The notes beneath the pieces were generated by a model that worked only from the letters and a program-made list of their open reading frames with translations, searched no databases and was not told the origin of the DNA. DNA of 64,000 bases from Paracerasibacillus soli (GTDB taxonomy: Bacteria; Bacillota; Bacilli; Bacillales; Amphibacillaceae): assembly GCF_034006335.1 (NCBI RefSeq), contig NZ_JAWDIQ010000002.1. The stretch is one strand, 5' to 3'. Numbering within the stretch: position 1 is the first letter of the stretch; the number at the start of each line of letters is the position of its first letter. The position numbers were made by a program, and so were the translations under genes. This document shows positions 60,668 to 64,000 of this stretch, piece by piece.

Positions 60668-60708
60668 AAGGGAGGGTCAGACTCCTAACAGGTATCTGAC
60701 CCTCCCTT
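60668..60708. terminator. GGGAGGGTCAGA hairpin (repeat-family variant), comK terminator
   Basis: AAGGGAGGGTCAGA and TCTGACCCTCCCTT form a perfect 14-bp stem with a 13-base loop, 15 bases beyond the comK stop. On the minus strand it is followed by TTTTATG. It belongs to the GGGTCTGACCC family. Between it and the TetR gene there is also a partial CAATCAGTGGGG element near 60430. Confidence 0.75.
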
Positions 60709-60722
60709 GTGTTTGTCCCTCA

Positions 60723-61228
60723 TTATTTTAATTTAATCGTAAAAGGGCTATTTACTTTTTCGAATGAATATGGCTTGTTCACCTGTGCGATAATAAGGCT
60801 TGTTCGCAAACGTTGCATCTTAATCGTGTTTTCTGAGGCAGCAACATACATACCTTCTCCATTTGTAAATTCAATATAGCACTGCGCGCCATCTTGATGA
60901 TAGGAATATACGTGATAATACGAAAGCCAAACACAATGGGACTTCTAATCGATGCTGTTGGAAATAAATAAATCCCTTTTACCGGATTGATCATTATCGG
61001 TACTTTATTATGTATTTGAAAAGTGTTTATTACCGATTCAATTCTCCCCTTTAGCGTAGATGAACCTTGAACAATACAACTATAGTCAATAATTTCTAGT
61101 GAAGATAATCTTGATTTTTTCCTTTTTACATTTTCTAATATCTCGGTTTTGTAATAAGACGATTCGCTTTTATATAACGCTTGTGTACGTTCAGTAATAA
61201 TGTATACAGGTTGATCACGTTGTTGCAT
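60723..61228 (-). CDS. comK: Competence transcription factor ComK homologue (one frameshift)
   Basis: A missing base near 60933 splits the gene; the corrected protein has about 168 residues. Family pattern: EIIDYSCIVQGSSTLKGR, KVPIMINPVKGIYLFPT, then SPxCVWLSYYHVYSY, IEFTNGEGMYVAASENT and QRLRTSLIIAQV. These match ComK's DRSC..FGSSY.GR, PPIMVDP...FLFPT and W.S..HV. It activates DNA-uptake genes in competent cells. The lone copy has no nearby competence operon. A palindrome AGTACAATTGTACT lies 18 bp upstream of the start. Confidence 0.8.
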
Positions 61229-61245
61229 GTTTCCTTTCTCCCCCT

Positions 61246-61259
61246 AGTACAATTGTACT
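61246..61259. promoter_or_regulatory. Palindrome upstream of comK
   Basis: AGTACAATTGTACT is a perfect 14-bp palindrome directly before the comK ribosome site; it could be an operator in the 5' leader. It does not match the ComK box (AAAA-N5-TTTT). Confidence 0.4.
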
Positions 61260-61488
61260 ATTTTCTTACAATCATATCCACTTCCCCATATATATGCACT
61301 TCATATGAGAGGAGGAAAACACCATGTATGTGTATGCTTAGCATGGTACATGAGTTGTTAGGATAGTAGTGTCAAACCCCCTTACAGCAACTGATACACT
61401 ATCAAACATTGACTTTTTCAAGTCAAGCGTCTGTCTCAGAAACAGAACCAAATAACTTCAAGTCATCGCTTTAGTACTTTTTACCCAA

Positions 61489-63370
61489 ATCGAGTAGGAG
61501 GAGGTGACTAACCTCCGACCTCTCACACCACCGTACGTACGGTTCCGTATACGGCGGTTTCATTTAAGTCCAACGTAATGTTAGATATCGATAATATAGA
61601 CTCTTTAGCCCTTGGTTTGACCAGTATTGGTCACCAAGGGCTTTATGCAAGATTGGGCTATTGGCTATTCGCCAATAGGCTTTCCTTGTGTTTGCCCATT
61701 CCCACGCCTTTCCTTTTTTGATTCCTTGTTTCATTAAGTTCTTATACTTTGTTTTGACTTTCTTCCATTCCTTCCAACGTATCATTCGTAGTCTTCTTCG
61801 AATCCAGCCATCTAGACTTTTGAATATAGAAGGTGTATCTGCCAGTTGGTAATAACCAAGCCAGCCCACTAGATATCGATTTAATTTCTGATTCTATCCT
61901 TCATATTCATAGATTTACTTCTAGAAGTTAGTTCTCTGATACGTTGTTTGAAACGTTGGATACTTTCTTTAGAAACCCGAATCTTCGGTTCTTTCTTATG
62001 GACAGTGAAAGAAAAGCCAAGGAATTTGCGTTTCCACGGGCGGTCTACTGCACTTTTCTGTTCATTTACTTTTAGTTTAAGTTTTCCTTCAATGAAATTG
62101 GTAATACTATTCATCACTCGCAAGCCGGCTCTTTTGGAGCGTACATAAATATTACAATCGTCCGCATAGCGGACGAAATGAAGCCCTCTTTTCTCCATTT
62201 CCTTGTCTAACTCATCTAGGACAATATTTGAAAGTAGTGGACTCAATGGGCCGCCCTGCGGCGCTCCTTCTGTGTTTGGACGCACTATCCCGTCCTCCAT
62301 TACACCTGCTTGTAGATATCTGCGAATTAGTTTAAGCACTCTTGGGTCATTAATCCTTTGGCTCAATGTACGCATTAATCTATCGTGATTAACTTTATCA
62401 AAGAATTTCTCTAAATCCATGTCAACGACCCAACGATATCCCTGTTTAATATAGTTTCTCGCCTCTCTTACAGCGTCATGCCCCCGTCTTTTAGGACGAA
62501 ATCCATAGCTATGTGGAGAGAATGTTGGGTCATAAATATCTGTCAGGACTTGTGCAATTGCTTGTTGGAGGAATCGGTCCATCACAGTAGGAATCCCCAA
62601 CTTCCTCTTCCCGCCGTTTGGTTTCGGGATTTCGACACGACGAACGGGTTGAGGATAGTAGGTTCCTTTTTCGAGTTGTCCTCGAATGGTAGTCCAGTGT
62701 TCCAAGATATGCGCTCGTAGGTTTTGTACAGGCATTTCATCTACACCGTGACTTCCTTTATTTTCTTCTACGCGTGTTATCGCTTGTATTAGATTTTCCC
62801 GTGATAGTATTCTCTCCAACATGGTATCTAACTCCTACGTGAATTGTCCTTTCTTCTTGTGTGGCAACTACTTTCCGCCCTTCTAATGTCCCCCACGGAT
62901 TCACCATTTCCTCCATTAGGAAGGAATAAATGTTTCTGCTTCATTAAGTGTTGCGTACGTAAAGAGGCAATTCTTCTTAAATGATTCGGCCCTTCCTAGA
63001 TATTCTAGAAGTATCTAGTACTATGGCTTCTGCTGATTTCTAGTAGTTCAGCGAACATTCGCATGTTCGGTTACGCAATGGGTTGCGCATTTCTACCAGA
63101 CCTCCCCGGGTAAGGATGCAATCTTTCCTTCCACCTATCTGCTTCATTTACTCTGTATCACCTTCGACAGAAAGGACTTTGTTTTGTATTGCAAACTCAT
63201 CCAATGATACCTAGCCTTATATGAAGTTTGTGTTCCTCAGACCGGAAGTTTGCCGCCCGCTTCCTTCAGATTCCGCGTCACCACGGACACCCTTGCGTTG
63301 AGCTAACCGCTACTTCTGTCTTCACGGCTCGGGACTTTCACCCTAGAGATTACACCCATGCCGGGCGCAC
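61489..63370 (-). mobile_element. Group II intron, bacterial class C
   Basis: On the minus strand the 5' end is GTGCGCCCGGCATGGGTG at 63370, typical group II. The highly structured, GC-richer 5' RNA domains (63370-62823) follow, then the reverse transcriptase gene. Domain V, with GCCGTATACGGAACCGTACG and then TACGGTGGTGTGAGAGG, lies near 61505-61555, and the 3' end is near CTCCTACTCGAT at 61489. About 1.88 kb. It sits right after the terminator stem of the lipoprotein gene at 63414, the classic class C target. The exact 3' boundary is uncertain by a few bases. Confidence 0.85.
61564..62822 (-). CDS. ltrA: Group II intron reverse transcriptase/maturase (one frameshift)
   Basis: A missing base near 61892 splits it; joined length is about 419 residues. 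Reverse transcriptase motifs: RVEIPKPNGGKRKLGIPTV, QQAIAQVLTDIYDPTFSPHS, YGFRPKRRGHDAV, VVDMDLEKFFDKVNHD, GAPQGGPLSPLLSNIVLDEL and the catalytic FVRYADDCNIYV (YADD). The maturase X domain follows (LNRYLVGWLGYYQLADTPS). No HNH endonuclease domain, as in class C introns. The frameshift, if real, would remove the end of the maturase domain and block splicing and mobility. Confidence 0.9.
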
Positions 63371-63402
63371 AATAAAAGAGAGCATTACAAGGAATGCCCT
63401 CA
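63371..63402 (-). terminator. Terminator of the lipoprotein gene, interrupted by the intron
   Basis: On the minus strand GAGGGCATT and AATGCTCTC pair around CCTTGT, followed by TTTTATT. The intron begins at the very next base, so the U-tract is its 5' exon. Confidence 0.85.
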
Positions 63403-63413
63403 AAATAGATAGT

Positions 63414-63707
63414 TTAACGATTGTCGTCTTTATCTTTGTCTCGATTTAAATCATCTTCTACATCATCTTTTAGATCGTCACCTAAATTATTGTCGTTATT
63501 ATCGTCATTTAGGTTCGTATCTGTACCACCATCGTTGTTATTCATGTCATTGTTATCTGTACCTTGGTTATTGTTGTCTGTGCCTTGATTATTATTATCT
63601 TGAACCGGTGGATTATTATCGTTGTTATCATCATTATTTGTACCACACGCGGCAACCAATGACAACGCTAAGAAAGGAACAAACAAACGTACGAGCCACT
63701 TTTTCAT
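63414..63707 (-). CDS. Asn/Asp-rich low-complexity lipoprotein
   Basis: ATG 63707 has GGAGGG at good spacing; a longer frame to 63734 overlaps the site. 97 residues. Signal peptide MKKWLVRLFVPFLALSLVAAC with lipobox VAAC, then almost only Asn, Asp, Gly and Thr (repeats NNNQGTD), ending DLKDDVEDDLNRDKDKDD. Predicted surface-exposed, strongly acidic and disordered. Similar small lipoproteins are common in bacilli; function unknown. Confidence 0.8.
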   Translation of the reverse strand: MKKWLVRLFVPFLALSLVAACGTNNDDNNDNNPPVQDNNNQGTDNNNQGTDNNDMNNNDGGTDTNLNDDNNDNNLGDDLKDDVEDDLNRDKDKDDNR

Positions 63708-64000
63708 GTTGATCTCACCCTCCTTTTTAGTCATCTACGATTTTAGCTTGCCCGATATTTACAATGTCATGCAAAAAACATATGAAAAAACTCATACCTT
63801 TTAAACAAGCATGATAAAATGAACTTCAATCAATCGTTTTTTGCACTTCCCGTACTGTTTGCGCATTGGGATTCAGATTTGTTTCCCCACTAACCATTCT
63901 TGAAACCCCTCACGTTTTTAAAATAGCGGTCTAATAGCCAATTAACCTCCCTTAGATCCCTCAGATAAATTCAAATGTCCCGTAACTAAATGATACGTAA
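63708..64000. other. Upstream region of the lipoprotein gene
   Basis: About 290 AT-rich bases. TTCCCGTACTGTTTGCG near 63848 resembles one arm of the CAGTRGGG family. No gene seen before the window ends. Confidence 0.35.

Overview
The window comes from a low-GC Gram-positive spore-former of the family Bacillaceae (an Oceanobacillus/Virgibacillus-like bacillus is my best guess, not proven). The grounds are strong AGGAGG-type ribosome binding sites, many TTG/GTG starts, lipoprotein signal peptides, a complete wall teichoic acid (WTA) gene set, a SipW/TasA-CalY biofilm-fibre locus, a ComK homologue, a YvrJ/DUF1659/DUF2922 cluster and a bacterial class C group II intron.

Layout. 1-6.5 kb: a decayed, duplicated patch of lipoprotein genes each followed by a fragment of a lipase-like gene. 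The plus-strand lipoproteins are DUF1672; the minus-strand copies are a second lipoprotein family in three tandem copies. This looks like the relic of a type VII secretion lipase-toxin/immunity-lipoprotein locus. 6.8-17.2 kb: phosphate and glycerophosphodiester scavenging (two GDPD phosphodiesterases, a Na/Pi cotransporter, a PhoU protein, an MBL-fold hydrolase and a UgpBEA-type ABC transporter). 18-49 kb: the cell-envelope island, with tagO, tagA, tagB, tagD, tagG, tagH, four further CDP-glycerol glycerophosphotransferase-type enzymes (one fused to GT4, one fused to GT2), an LCP wall-polymer ligase, a TPR/hydrolase protein, two SH3-repeat wall hydrolases, a large wall-anchored Vpr-like protease and a second TagO-like enzyme. 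49.8-52.8 kb: sipW and two CalY/TasA-like fibre proteins. 53-55.4 kb: a duplicated c-subunit-like membrane protein and a split ThrE exporter. 55.5-60.4 kb: a TetR-controlled RND efflux operon. 60.7-63.7 kb: comK, a group II intron sitting in a terminator, and an Asn/Asp-rich lipoprotein.

How the parts fit: the GDPDs and the Ugp transporter would yield and import glycerol-3-phosphate. TagD turns that into CDP-glycerol, TagO/TagA/TagB and the TagF-like enzymes build the polymer, TagGH exports it and the LCP protein attaches it.

Two window-wide signals matter. First, about 40 single-base indels interrupt otherwise well-conserved genes, including genes that should be functional. This looks more like uncorrected sequencing error than mass pseudogene formation, so I join the pieces and give the corrected extent. 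Second, five non-coding arrays have a heptamer CTTCWAC (or its complement GTWGAAG) repeated every 21 bp, two DNA helical turns, in gaps between transcription units. Four of the five lie among the phosphate-scavenging genes. I do not recognise this repeat family. The protease gene at 44 kb also has a 240-nt leader of overlapping, mutually exclusive hairpins directly behind a near-consensus promoter.
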